DNA of 64,000 bases from Siphonodentalium dalli (taxonomy: Eukaryota; Mollusca; Scaphopoda; Gadilida; Siphonodentaliidae), in contig CP136067.1 of the NCBI GenBank assembly GCA_032622095.1, positions 128,667,990 through 128,731,989 of the forward strand. The letters are read 5' to 3'. Position numbers and translations under genes: made by a program. Positions 41,801 to 51,200 of this stretch are shown here, piece after piece (the first letter of the stretch is position 1; every line of letters begins with the position of its first letter). The notes under the pieces are model-generated. The model saw only the letters and a list, made by a program, of their open reading frames with translations, was not told the origin of the DNA and searched no databases.

Positions 41801-43989
41801 CAGGTTAATTAAATTTAAAAATGGATGGTCCTCATATATCATCAGATTCCAACAACAAATATATAACATTTTGTGTAATGCCCCTTCAGTTATTAGAATC
41901 GATTAATTGCCCAAAAATAATGCATAAAATTGTCCAGAACGTGTTATTTATCAACATTTTGTTCAACGAAATATGGCCGAATTGTCAATATATCTAACGC
42001 CAGGGCCACTTGATTTTAGAGTTATCCATATTCATCTGTAATTTGGTCCGAGACCGTCGGTTTGACGACTTTTTACCGGCCACCAATAACTACACATCTC
42101 GAGAAATAAAAAAATTCAAAATTCGATATCTGATCAATCTGAGATTTGATGGTGGGTTCCGACTAAAATCAAATATTGTTTACCACCGAAGCCAAAGAAA
42201 TAGTAACTAATTGGGAGCGTTAATTCGGATTAGGTATCTTTAATATATGCTGCCCGGCCAAATTCCCATCAATCTTTAAAGTGATGTGATTAGCTTTATT
42301 TAAGGCCGTGCACCGTTTATGACGCCGTAAATATATAGCCACTCATCCGGGGGGGGGGGGGTCGTGAGAAACTTTACACATACAGGGCCCAAACAAAAAA
42401 ATTACAGCCCTTTTGCTACCCACCCACCCTTTTTGTGCAAAAAAAATATTTTTTTCCGCCTGATTTTTTTGGACCCACCCCCTAAAATAAGAAAAAAAAT
42501 CATTTAAATCTATTCAAGACCTAATCAAACAGAATCAAAGGTAAGTTTTAAATTGGTCCGTTTCTGGCAGATTCCAAGTGTTCAAACAATTGAAAAACTA
42601 TCAACGGTTATGATGTTGTTTTCGACATTGAAAAATACATTTTGAAATAGAAAGTGTTTTATTCTACAGTATGCACATATATTGTGAGGTAATATTTATA
42701 GTGCCAATAAGCCAACATTGTGTTTAATTTTTACATAAATAGTCCAGTTACTAATTAATGACTTCTTCACTGTTGTTCCCAAAAAGGTGCCACCAACCAT
42801 CATATCAGAACACCTTATAGCCATGCCTGCAATGACAGTTATAAAGTATATAAGTATCACTCTTTGGAGCCAAATAAACAGGCTGGCATGTTTATTTTTT
42901 AATTTGAGGTATTTTGTTAGCCAGCACTCTGCAGCACTAGTATTATTTGGTCATTAGACATGCCACAGTGAAACAATATTAATTTGAGGTGAAATGCAAA
43001 TCAGCACTCCTATTCAGTCATCACTTTTATTTGGCACCAGAGAGTGCTTTATCTTATACCTACATATGTTCTTAAGTGTTGGTTAATGTCATAATCTATG
43101 TTAGAACCAGGGTTGGGTATAAGATATAAGTAATACAGAGGAGATCTTCCAAAAACATACCTATACCGGGCGGGTGGGTGCATCTCAGAGGCCTGAAAAA
43201 AATTGTTTGTGCAAATATTTTTCAATCCACATTATGGACATTGTTTTAAGTTGTTTTCACTAATAAATGTGTTCTAAGTTAGAACACATTTATTAGTGAA
43301 AACAACTTAAAACAATGTCCATAATGTGGATTGAAAAATATTTGCACAAACAATTTTTTTCAGGCCTCTGAGATGCACCCACCCGCCCGGTATAGGTATG
43401 TTTTTGGAAGATCTCCTCTGTATTACTTATATCTTATACCCACCCTGTTCCTAAGTGTCTGTAAAGGCCATAACCTGCCTTAGAACACAATTATTAATGA
43501 ATATATTTGAAACAACTTAAAACAAGGGCAAAAATGTGAATAGAATTTTTTTTGCACAAACTCCTTTTTTCGGGCCTCTTCGGACCCACCCATGGCACCC
43601 GGCCTGTATGATAACACTTTTGTGCGACCCCCCCCCCCCCGACTCATCTTAAATTTACGCCATGACGTCATTCGGGTTATTTCAAAGTTATTTGATGATA
43701 TATAATATACCAAGCTCTGCTAGCGAATTATCCGAACGGACGCGTACCCTGGCTTCAGCAGAATTGTCCACCATGCATGTACTCTTATGCCACCCAGTAT
43801 ACTTATTAGGGCATACACCGAAAGTAATTTATATATACAGTTACCTGGTTTCATCTTCAGCCATTCCGCTCTGTCTTTCCCATATTCCAGTAAAACGTCT
43901 TCGAAGTCTACATTTGCTACCTTGAAAATCAAACGTATTGCTTCAGCCCTCCCACGAACATTGAAGTATGTTAGTTTATAGGACGCCAT
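23651..43989 (-). CDS. Sigma-class glutathione S-transferase, copy 2 (five exons)
   Basis: Exons 43989-43845, 41669-41577, 25429-25314, 24500-24390 and 23836-23651 have the same lengths and phases as copy 1 (145, 93, 116, 111, 186 nt) and give 216 residues. I count about 29 amino-acid differences from copy 1 (about 87% identity), spread across all exons with no stop or frameshift, so the gene looks intact. It keeps Tyr8, cis-Pro56, the unusual His67-Thr68 and the GDKLTIADIVAYDYLLL motif. Intron 2 spans 41576-25430, about 16 kb, because a triplicated LINE fragment and MITEs sit in it. The promoter region with TATA box is duplicated too. Expression cannot be judged from sequence. Confidence 0.9.
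24390..24500 (-). CDS. GST copy 2 exon 4
   Basis: 111 nt between TTTTATAG and GTATGA. Encodes DKMRSDFRETYLPRVLATLE and ends GYLVGDK. Confidence 0.9.
24756..25205. repeat. Duplicated intron repeat ending in ACGGACGGAC tail
   Basis: GST copy 2 intron 3. Two approximate copies (24885-25000 and 25055-25165) of TTAAGTCGAAAAGAGTCGTA through GACTGGAAAACTCACATACC, followed by GGGACATACGGACGGACAC. Confidence 0.6.
25314..25429 (-). CDS. GST copy 2 exon 3
   Basis: 116 nt between CACCACAG and GTAAGT. Encodes LDGTNDQERMRVDVMVLTFH and DILDHIAAMFYAKNTDRI. Confidence 0.9.
25587..25802. mobile_element. Palindromic MITE, CAGTAATGC family
   Basis: A 216-bp near-perfect palindrome: AAAGTAATTGACCACTTAAC, TTTTTCAGGATTTAGTCGGA, centre GAAAGCTCTCACCGAGAGC-TTTC, and the inverse ending GAGCATTACTG-TA. 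In GST copy 2 intron 2. Confidence 0.8.
26018..26185. repeat. Perfect 63-bp-arm palindrome
   Basis: Left arm from GGGGATAACAGTGTGGTGTT to ATATACTGTGGCAAAT is matched base for base by the inverted right arm ending CACACTGTTATCCCC. The 42-bp loop holds a second small stem (TTAATGG / CCATTAA). Arms without differences point to recent origin or maintenance. Confidence 0.85.
26186..26888. other. GST copy 2 intron 2, unannotated stretch
   Basis: No exon or clear repeat; AGGTCA-type words cluster at 26630-26670 (GGTCAAGGGTCA, GGTCGAGGTCA). Confidence 0.4.
26889..27305 (+). mobile_element. Family T MITE interrupted by the LINE 3' end
   Basis: CAAGTTACAGCAACAACAAC, TTGATTTTAAAGTTATCTAT, GTCCGAGACCGCC, GAGCTATGATGGGTGGATTC, CCAAAGAAATAGTAATTTGG, then the LINE tail begins. 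Confidence 0.65.
27430..29100 (-). pseudogene. LINE reverse transcriptase remnant
   Basis: Reads KSSGPDNIPARLLKETATEL at about 28.92 kb, loses frame near 28.76 kb (one base missing in an A run), continues as NLFSNRQHGFRSKLSC and LNFRKAFDTVPHKRLLAKLE to GVPQG, where a stop follows at 28.34 kb. The catalytic site at 28.26 kb is IADG instead of F/YADD: the second Asp is lost. The end of the protein (RVINDWNSLPDMIAEAVDLS) at about 27.53 kb is still readable before its stop near 27.44 kb. Confidence 0.85.
29418..30110 (-). pseudogene. LINE endonuclease C-terminus, copy 1 (also 32777-33469, 36137-36829)
   Basis: From RGVLIYTHIS (frameshifted a few codons later) through RAQECERMNEIEF, ILIGDFN-type motif LILGDFNF, a stop, then ISEPTRHRNDQTPNILDLVI and PLGKSDHDML. 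All three copies carry the same stop after GDFNFRM, so it predates the triplication. Confidence 0.8.
30112..32056 (-). repeat. 31-bp minisatellite inside LINE endonuclease, array 1
   Basis: About 60 units of 31 bp, plus-strand consensus GGGATTAGCCGCCTGGAACA-GACCGTAGTTT, mixed with 20-bp short units GGGATTAGCCCCCTGGTTTT. Four short units stand in a row at the right end. On the minus strand a unit reads NYGLFQAANPK, the very endonuclease codons expected between LQLKNYGLFQ and RGVLIYTHIS, so the array is an expansion of the element's own coding sequence. Confidence 0.95.
31989..32240 (-). pseudogene. LINE endonuclease N-terminus, copy 1 (also 35349-35600, 38715-38966)
   Basis: Open frame with CNADNFMNKGDEL and ALICITETFPKNF, the start of an AP-endonuclease-like domain (the Glu of ITE is the metal ligand). 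It runs into the 31-bp array at KNYGLFQ, where the reading frame is lost. Confidence 0.8.
32590..35949 (-). repeat. 3.36-kb tandem unit, copy 2 of 3
   Basis: Period 3359-3360 bp. Differs from copy 1 at only a few positions that I can see (for example GGGAATAG for GGGATTAG near 34475). Confidence 0.95.
33471..35416 (-). repeat. 31-bp minisatellite, array 2
   Basis: Same unit order as array 1, including positions of the short and variant (GTCTGG, GGGACAG, AACAAACC) units, so it was copied with the 3.36-kb unit rather than expanded separately. Confidence 0.95.
35950..39315 (-). repeat. 3.36-kb tandem unit, copy 3 of 3
   Basis: Six bases longer than copy 2 through small indels in the 31-bp array, including an ACCGTACCGTAG duplication near 37950. 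It ends TCTCTCCTG then runs into CATCTTGG, the LINE's own upstream sequence. Confidence 0.95.
36831..38782 (-). repeat. 31-bp minisatellite, array 3
   Basis: Same unit order again with a few private single-base changes and small indels. Confidence 0.95.
39316..40263. other. Sequence between two copies of the LINE 5' leader
   Basis: No exon recognised. A 22-bp inverted pair AATTACTTCACTGTAACCTA / TAGGTTACAGTGAAGTAATT stands near its ends (39356 and 40262). It may be the LINE's true 5' region or a later insertion. Confidence 0.35.
40264..40655 (-). repeat. Extra copy of LINE 5' leader
   Basis: Aligns to 38925-39313 (and equivalents) with few differences, from GGTTACAGTGAAGTAATTAT to TTTAATTCTCTCCTGCAT. 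Contains no endonuclease motif beyond the leader. Confidence 0.8.
40659..40950 (-). mobile_element. Family T MITE with perfect central palindrome
   Basis: 40659-40759 is a palindrome with arms CAAATTGCGGTTGTAAGATG-GATAACTC and inverse; then GAGCTTTGATGGGTGGGATC, CCAAAGAAATAGGAATTTAG and right end CTGATCGGATTGAGTACCT. Confidence 0.75.
40958..41385. repeat. GGTTC/GAACC repeat, second copy
   Basis: Counterpart of 22540-22985. Lies in GST copy 2 intron 2 beside exon 2. Confidence 0.65.
41577..41669 (-). CDS. GST copy 2 exon 2
   Basis: 93 nt between TTTGCAG and GTGAGT. Encodes TPFGLIPLLEVDGEVIPHTM and AIFHYLGRQF. Confidence 0.9.
41995..42240 (+). mobile_element. Family T MITE, 3' part
   Basis: GGGCCACTTGATTTTAGAGT, TTGGTCCGAGACCGTC, then CCAAAGAAATAGTAACTAAT and TCGGATTAGGTATCTTTAA. 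In GST copy 2 intron 1. Confidence 0.65.
42348..43641. mobile_element. TIR element with poly-G/poly-C termini and a giant inner palindrome
   Basis: Starts CGGGGGGGGGGGGGTCG and ends CGACCCCCCCCCCCCCG; a direct repeat ACTCATC flanks both sides (42341-42347, 43642-43648). Inside, 43112-43446 is an almost perfect inverted repeat with arms of about 165 bp and no loop (centre TGTGTTCTAAGTTAGAACACA); a third, diverged copy of the arm follows at 43447-43600. No coding sequence. Confidence 0.75.
43845..43989 (-). CDS. GST copy 2 exon 1
   Basis: 145 nt, donor GTAACT at 43844. Starts MASYKLTYFNVRGRAEAIRL. The frame stays open upstream to 44139, but copy 1 has a TGA there, so this ATG is taken as start. 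Confidence 0.9.
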
Positions 43990-44256
43990 GGGAAAAAAAT
44001 CAAGACACCAGGTGAACCACACAGCATATATCTCGTGGGCAATGTTTGCGACCCGATGTTTGCATTTCCAAAGAAGGTCACATTCAGATACTGTGAAGCT
44101 TATTGCTTTACCTTGTGTATGAGGAGATTCGAGCTCCATATTTACTTACCATATATCGCTTATCACAATTCGCATGACAAACATTTGTAGAGGGTTTTGT
44201 ATTTACGATACAAATGAAATTTAATTATATAATATACATGTACAATATGTCGTGTA

Positions 44257-44262
44257 TTTATA
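44257..44262 (-). promoter_or_regulatory. TATA box of GST copy 2
   Basis: Minus strand GCGGTATAAATACACG, about 270 bp upstream of the ATG, at the same relative place as in copy 1. Confidence 0.55.
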
Positions 44263-45437
44263 CCGCCATGGTTCGTAGCGCTTATTGTATAGCTAATGTT
44301 ATTGTTATTATATCAAATTGGTTGGCGATTGGTTGGCGATTGGGTGTTACAAATCTGAACTTCCAGTATAGAAATACGTGGTAATTATAAGTTGCGATAA
44401 CCTACATGGTTCACATAATTTGTGTCTATCAATGGCTCTCAATGACCTTTGTCTTTAAATTTTTTCACACAAACTGCAATAACGCCTAAAATGTATTGCC
44501 AGTATCGGAAATGTTCAAGTAAGCTAATGTCCCGGTAATGGGGTTTCTGAAATTCATCAGCGACAATTCAAAATAATTCCTATATAGCCATCCACTGTAA
44601 AAAAAATCATATGTTATAGTTATTCTTCACATGCAGTGAAAGGTAATCCGATTAGTCGGTCCCCATATCATCAAGTTACAACAACAACAACAACAACAAC
44701 ATTTCTTCAAAATACACTTTAGTTATCAGAATCGATTAATTACAACAAAATAATGCTAACCACTCTGAACGATGATATAAAATTTCACAAAACGTGTTAT
44801 TGTCGTTCAACGAAATATGGCTGTATTATCACTTGATTGTCACGAAATTTGGACGTATTACCACTTGATTTTAGAGTTATCTATCTTCATCCGCAATGGA
44901 CCTATCCGTAGGTACCGCCCCAATTTCAATTATATATAGCCAATGAGCCGATAGCTTAAACCCGGAAGCGACATGTGCCTAGTGATATGAAATACACCAC
45001 AAGCGGTTCCTTAACTACCATTGTAAGCCATAGGGAATTTACGAACACGAGAGCAAAATGAGTGTTAAAAAGCTAAAACGGCATTGAAATGTACATGGGC
45101 AACATGTCCGGTTGACGAACGATTATTTATAACACATGTTTGAGTTCGGTTTCCTAAATAAAAAAGTAACCAAGACATCTGTTTACGCTGGATTAAACAA
45201 TGCCAACGACCACGCTCGGATCCTAATGTTAATGTTATTTAAATTCCAATATTAATATAACAGATTTCAAACTAAAACGTGGAAATAGTAGTCCCGATCG
45301 ATGATGCGTTATGAATATTAATTGTGCCGCGAGTATGTGTTTTATGTGAAGTGTTTTTCGTTATAAATGTATACACATGTGTTGCTGTTATAACACCGTG
45401 GTAATATTGAGTTCAAATGTATGTTATTCACACTAAC

Positions 45438-45506
45438 CTGTGGGATCTCCTGCCCGGCCTGCGAACGTTTTACTGAATCCATTTGAGAATCTAAAGCTTC
45501 CTCCAT
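45438..45506 (-). CDS. Possible first coding exon of unknown gene, inside a TIR element
   Basis: Minus strand ATG at 45506-45504, 23 codons MEEALDSQMDSVKRSQAG then QEIPQ, and a good donor CAG/GTTAGTG. I do not recognise the protein. No partner exon was found to the left, where GST copy 2 starts on the same strand. Because it lies inside a transposable element it may be a captured host exon, an alternative leader, or chance; 69 open bases with one donor is weak evidence alone. Confidence 0.35.
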
Positions 45507-45640
45507 ATTAATGCGACAATGGACGTGTAAATGAGAATCAACAGATGTTTTCCAAGAGAATTACACGAAATTTCACACATTGCACGTGCTTCGCGGTGTA
45601 TACATGCAACCTTCACCGAACGAGTTCACTTTGTGCCATT

Positions 45641-45656
45641 GTTGCCCCATGGCAAC
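45641..45656. promoter_or_regulatory. X-box-like inverted repeat
   Basis: GTTGCCCCATGGCAAC is close to the RFX-factor X-box GTTGCCATGGCAAC (two extra central bases). It lies about 135 bp upstream of the exon-like ATG at 45506. Confidence 0.35.
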
Positions 45657-46516
45657 ATGTAACTGACTCCATGATAGTCGGCGTTTTCTTTAATGTACTT
45701 TAGTGACGGCAAAATAGGATGTGGAATTTTAAAAGACCATTATTTGACAATCATTTGCATCCGGTCTGATGTCACCGGGGCTCATTCAGGACGCTCATTG
45801 TATGGTAAACTGATATCGTTATATTTATTTCGACAAAAGAGGGATTATAGATTAATTACCACATGTACACCTCCGTTTGGTTTATTTCATCAAGGTGTAA
45901 ACTATTAGCATAGCTTCGATATTATATTTGCTATTTGATATTGAAGTTTTATAATGGTTTCATTTACACAGTTTGATTCAACGTAAACATCGATTTGTGT
46001 TGGTTATCGGAAATGGCCTAACAATCACACCTGTTTTTTTTGTTTAAAAACTGGTTCTATTTTTGTTTATATCTAACGACAGTCACTTTTACAAGATGCA
46101 TATATACACACATAGGTATCTTGAAAATCGTGAAATTCAGAAAGAAGCTATATTATCGTGTTACATGGCGTTTAACAACACAGTCCGTTCTCATCGGAAG
46201 CCATTTCAGCACTGAAGAGATAGCGAAATTGAGATGGCTTGTGTTGCGTAGTAACAGTAACCACGCAGTCTACAGGTGGGCGGGACGTACGGATAGGGCC
46301 ATTGTCCGAGACCATCGCCTTGGTGAATTTTTTTCCAGGCCACAAATAAGTAGGCTACATATCTCGAGATATAACAAATTTCAGAAATCGATAAGTATAT
46401 ATGCCTATCACTCTGAGCTTCGAATCAAATTTGTTATTCCCCGAATCCAATGAATTGTAATTTGGGAGCGTTAATTCGGATTATACATCTTTAACGCAGG
46501 ACTATTACCATGTTAA

Positions 46517-47527
46517 ACATGAATTCCAGCGTGACGGAATCACCAAATTTTACGGAATTTCACTTTTCTGTGGCCTATAAAATCTAAAATTATGACCAGT
46601 AGGGTACCGCTTAAAATAAAAAACATTGTACAAACTATACAAAGTTGTTTGATTATATACAACTATATGTGTATTTAAGTATCATCTCACTCTGGGTCAA
46701 ATTGTGTCCGTGACGGAATCACCAAAAAAGTGCCATCAATATGAGGGTAGGTCCGTACTATTGAAGAACCCTGCTCATTCAGCCAAGCTGACCTGGAAAA
46801 AGTTCCCAATTAGTAAAGTAGATACATTATACTTGCAGAAAAAAGCCGCATTGTCACACACTTATGTGTATATTACTAGTTAACTCGGTTTGTTCGCCGT
46901 GACGGAATCACACAACGGGCGTGACGGAATCACCGTGCGATTTTTTTAGGTATAGTTTTTTGTGTAACAAATGCGGACATTGTCATAAAAGCATAAAACT
47001 TGGCACATTTGTATATTAGGTCCCACGTATTATTTTCAGATATGGGGGCAATCACGAAAATACTTTCCATGGCAACGGTTGCTATGCGACTGTTTTTACC
47101 TTAGAAACGGGTTGTTGGTAGGGGTTAAACCGTCATTTTACTAAAATATATGTGCAAAAAGGGGATACTATGGTAATTGAGGCAGATTGTGATATGGGAA
47201 ATGTGACAAAAATAACATTTCCACACATGCCCCACTATTACCCTAGAATGACCATTGAGCTGCTTGAAAATTATATTTTGGTTCATTTGACCTTATTTGG
47301 CAAAACATGAAAATATGCGTTGACTGCGCATGCGCGCATCATTGATCCCCAGTCACACAATATCTGGTGTTTAAGAGATTGTATAGTGAGGGCAATGACC
47401 ATTCCAAAATATATTCATTGGATAGTAATAATGAAATACAGAAGAAGCAACAACATTCCCCGATGACATGACAATGATGCAAATGCCCATTATCGGTATC
47501 CATGGCCGCCTTTTCGTGGAATTCATG
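46517..47527. mobile_element. Probable TTAA-flanked element with GTGACGGAATCAC repeats
   Basis: TTAA at 46513-46516 then ACATGAATTCCAGCG; right end CGTGGAATTCATG then TTAA at 47528-47531. The termini match imperfectly inverted. GTGACGGAATCAC occurs four times in the left half (46532, 46710, 46909, 46921). No ORF. Confidence 0.55.
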
Positions 47528-47799
47528 TTAAGGCCCATTTAATTTTCGAATCACCGATAATTATGTGTATGGTATACGGTTTAAATAACAATCTATCATC
47601 GGACATAAAATGATTAAAATACTATAATTCATCGTCATTTGGAACGTCTGTGTCTCATGAGGTGCCCATAGAGTAATAGAATATAGCTGAAAAAATTAAA
47701 CGTTTTCCCTCGTTTCGCTCCCAGAATGCAACAGAGCTCAAACTAGATATAGAGTTATATTTTTGTTTATTTATATTTTACTCGTTTTAACGACACGCC

Positions 47800-47850
47800 C
47801 ATGTGGCCCAGTGGTGGCGTAGTTGGTAAGCTATCGGACTAATAATTAGT
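47800..47850 (+). repeat. tRNA-like fragment, probably SINE head
   Basis: GTGGCCCAGTGGTGGCGTAG, TTGGTAAGCTATCGGAC looks like a box A region with an anticodon-arm-like continuation, then it runs into poly-A with no box B. Not a functional tRNA. Confidence 0.3.
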
Positions 47851-48171
47851 AAAAAAAAATGTATGCACATCGCACAATCAAGTTGGCCTACAAATTCTCA
47901 AAAGAAAACCCAGATAGCTCCTTTAATGTGGCGCGGTTGTAGTGACGTCATTGAAAGTGAGGCAAAAATTCGAAACAATATCAAGGTTTTTAATTTACCT
48001 TAAAAAATAATGTGTTCCAAGTGACACGAGCAAAAATAACACACAATAAAACACGTGAAAACAATTTAGTTCGAGAAATTAATTTGAATACGAGTTATAG
48101 TGAATAAGTGATGATTATCTACAAATACGAAACTAAATTTTATGAGTTCATTTCCAAAACAGGAAGTGAAA

Positions 48172-48225
48172 ATGGCTGCTTCGAGAGCCAGATCAGATTT
48201 TAGGCACTTTTTCAACAGAGACAAG
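48172..48225 (+). CDS. MOB3-like exon 1
   Basis: Start in good context (GAAAATGG), with CAGGAAGTG, an ETS-like site, directly before it. 54 nt, ends FFNRDK at the same codon border where vertebrate MOB3 genes split NKDK from TFRPK. Confidence 0.75.
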
Positions 48226-51200
48226 GTATATATTGAGCACCAACTTTGAAAATTATATGCACGTCGACTCTCCAAGCTAACAGTAAATCAAATAATTATA
48301 TTCCAACGATTTCGTTCAGGCAAAAGTACATAGTCTATGAAACAGTTTCCTCGCTCATTTCGTTTTTCAAAAGTGTTGAAAATTTGTGTCAAAAACCCCA
48401 AAAAAATGAACATTCGGAAGAGAAAAGAGTGTTTAGTTGACTTTTCTTTCGGAAAATCTTGCCGTGTCAGCTTCACGACGCCATTTTTTTACCTTATCCC
48501 AAGATAAAATGAAACAAACATTTTGATTGGCTCTTCAAAACGGTCTCTCAGTCTCGCTATGTGTTTATAAGTATGAATTTCACCAGTTAGAACGTATGGA
48601 AAGCCACGTGCTTGACCATATCGACAAAATAGAAAACACAGTAAGTGATGCGTAAAATTATACAGTATAATATGATTGTATTGACCGCTCGTGCTTCCGT
48701 ATTTCTTCCTCTCCTAATGCCAGTAATGGGAGTCCAGTCACTTTGGGGAAAATATTTATCGTAAATGGATGCCAGCGGTTTATCCAATCGGACAAGACGT
48801 TGTAACCTCGTGCCCTTAACCTTCATTACTACGATCCAGGTAAATTGACATGCAGAAGCAGCAGTTTTATGTACACAATTTGTAAGTTCGATAAAATGTT
48901 TAATCAATCTCATAAAAGTGTTAATCAAATCGCCTTTGTTTGCACTGCGGCTGTTTTAATTAGTTGTACCGAAGGTGTTTCTGTGAAGCTTCACGTGCGG
49001 TCTAACTAATGAAATTAAAAGCTTGTGTCGATATTCGAGGTAGTCGTTGAACTGAAGGGACAGACTTAAATCCCATTAAAAATTAGCTCAATTTAGCTAC
49101 ATGAGCCCGACCTGGTCCTGGGAATCACTGACCATGTAATATTCAACTTGATTAAAATATACTTAATAAATATATTACCTTTACCACATATGATATAGAG
49201 AGAGACCTACCAGTTAGGCAACTTAAGATGTTGTTATTATGCATACGGTACCATCATCAGATTGGCTGAAGACCACCCACCGTTATGTATGACTAAAACG
49301 AACAAGAAAAAAATGCAATTACCTATCCACATTTCACATATGGCAATTAAGTAAATTTATCTTAATGCGCTTGTTCGGTCAGATAATCTACCTTGTCGGA
49401 GTTGTACAGAAATCGTATTTTTTCATCCATATATTCACATTTTGTGAACTGGTATGGCTCCTTCAAGTGACGTAATTCTACACAAGCAGGAAGTTATCGA
49501 TTCAGTTCCCTATTACGCATTCCTTAACACGTTGAGTGCCAGCTCCCATTTAATTACATGCAAAAAGTACGAGATAACTCATAGCTGGCACTCAACATGT
49601 TAATGCAAATTGGCAATATCTTTCTTCCAAGCTTTTCCAGTGTACCCGAACAATTGACTAAAATACGAACCGGATCCCGGACATCGCATATTGAACTGGT
49701 GTGAACGCGTGCAGTTAGTAGAGCCAATTTCTGAACATCCAATGTGCGTTTACTACCACAATAACCCCTGAAAATTGGGCATTGTAGCCAATAATCCGGT
49801 AATCAATGCGTGTCAAATTCATACCCAGAATACTTGTTTTATGTCGTGTTTTTTAACAATCACCGGTTGGCAATTCGTGAATGAAATATTTATAGATTGG
49901 GTGGTTTTCTCAAAATTCCTGAGGAATCCCCATCACTTTGAGCTGAATTAATATTCGCGTAACTAACAGCTATTTTCTGGTAAGTGGGAAAAGATAGAAA
50001 CAATCTGAATGCAACAGCGTTTCAAGAAAAAAATAAGGAATATGATTATATAAACTCAGAATGGCCGAATGTTTGTTTGGCATGAACATTTTTACTGTAT
50101 ATTTTCGTACAAATCATCTGCCAATGAAAATCAATCTCACAGAATTTGTACTTGCCCAACTTGTATTTCTATAGTATATTGACTGAATATACATGTATTA
50201 TATTGACTTAATATTATTAATTATTATATTTAACAAATAGTGATTTCTAGGGACTGTGGCTTGCTCCACAAGAGTTTGTCAGAATGATAATAAATAATAG
50301 TAATAATAAATATGTACGAACAGAAACATAATAAAAGACAAGGATTGCATCTATGGGATTTTAAAGTGATTTGACCTATAAATTGTTATTTATAACTTTT
50401 TGACTCGAAAATGGGTAATGGTAAACACGTTATCGATCGTTCCGATCCTCAGATAGATTGTTATTATGACTATTATACATCAATCTGACCGCTTACATGT
50501 GACTTCTGTACCGTATCTGTATCTGTAGATATTACAGTGCAGGAACCAATTCTGGTTGTAGATGCACTGGTCCAGGTGCTACCACGGCCGAGTAACTTCA
50601 TAACCCTGTGGTGACTCCAGTAGCGTTCTTTAACGTGCACACACCGAGGCGTGTATACGGGTCAGCCATTAATGTCTGCTCCCGATCGGACAGCGTACTG
50701 CACCAACAACAACATACCTGGACAAGTGTTGTAATGGGGGGAAGTCGGCATTTTGCATTCGGATCTTTATTCAGTGATCTCGAATGAGACTTTTCAGCCT
50801 GACAAAGTTGGTATCTGAACGGGTTCTGATTTTTGTCAGACTATACCCTGACCAGGTTGCGATCCCGGTCCACTAGTACGAGAGACCAGTATGCTACCTC
50901 TCGGCTACCCTATGGGAGACTCACATATACATAAGAGAATGCATTGGCACAGGGTTTTCGCAATGAATTGCCGATCATAGTCACTCACTATCTGAATATG
51001 ACCAATAGTACAATGAGAGCCATAAAAAAGTGCAACTATACAAGGTCAAGTGGTGTCACCACGGTAGGCATGCAGTATCAGCCAGAATCTTACCACGGTA
51101 ATATTTTGTAACTGCGATAACCAAGTAAATACATGTACATGTAACCACCACGTTAATTTTGCGAAAGCAAAAACTGAGAGTTCAATCTAGAAATTCTGAA

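Larger units (their letters stand above)
44898..46300. mobile_element. TIR element inserted in a MITE, carries a possible exon
   Basis: Left end GGACCTATCCGTAGGTACCG-CCC and the reverse complement of the right end GGCCCTATCCGTACGTCCCG-CCC match at 20 of 23 positions. The surrounding MITE reads through, so both borders are firm. Target duplication is short and ambiguous (AT at most). No transposase is visible in 1403 bp; instead it holds the exon-like segment 45438-45506 and an X-box-like motif. Confidence 0.8.
44638..46496 (+). mobile_element. Family T MITE split by a 1.4-kb insertion
   Basis: Left part 44638-44897 (CAACAACAACAACAAC, TTGATTTTAGAGTTATCTAT, CATCCGCAAT) continues exactly at 46301 (ATTGTCCGAGACCATCGCC) and ends TTCGGATTATACATCTTTAA. 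The 44898-46300 segment is therefore an insertion. Confidence 0.85.

Noticed and set aside
43720..44139. Longer N-terminus for GST copy 2 (start at 44139)
   Set aside because: The frame is open, but copy 1 has an in-frame TGA at the equivalent place and GSTs of this class start at MxxYKLTYF.
46040..46453. 137-codon plus-strand ORF
   Set aside because: Runs across the border between the inserted TIR element and the family T MITE, so it is a chance fusion; no domain.
47800..47850. tRNA gene
   Set aside because: Only a box A-like half is present; no acceptor stem pairing or box B, and a poly-A run follows.
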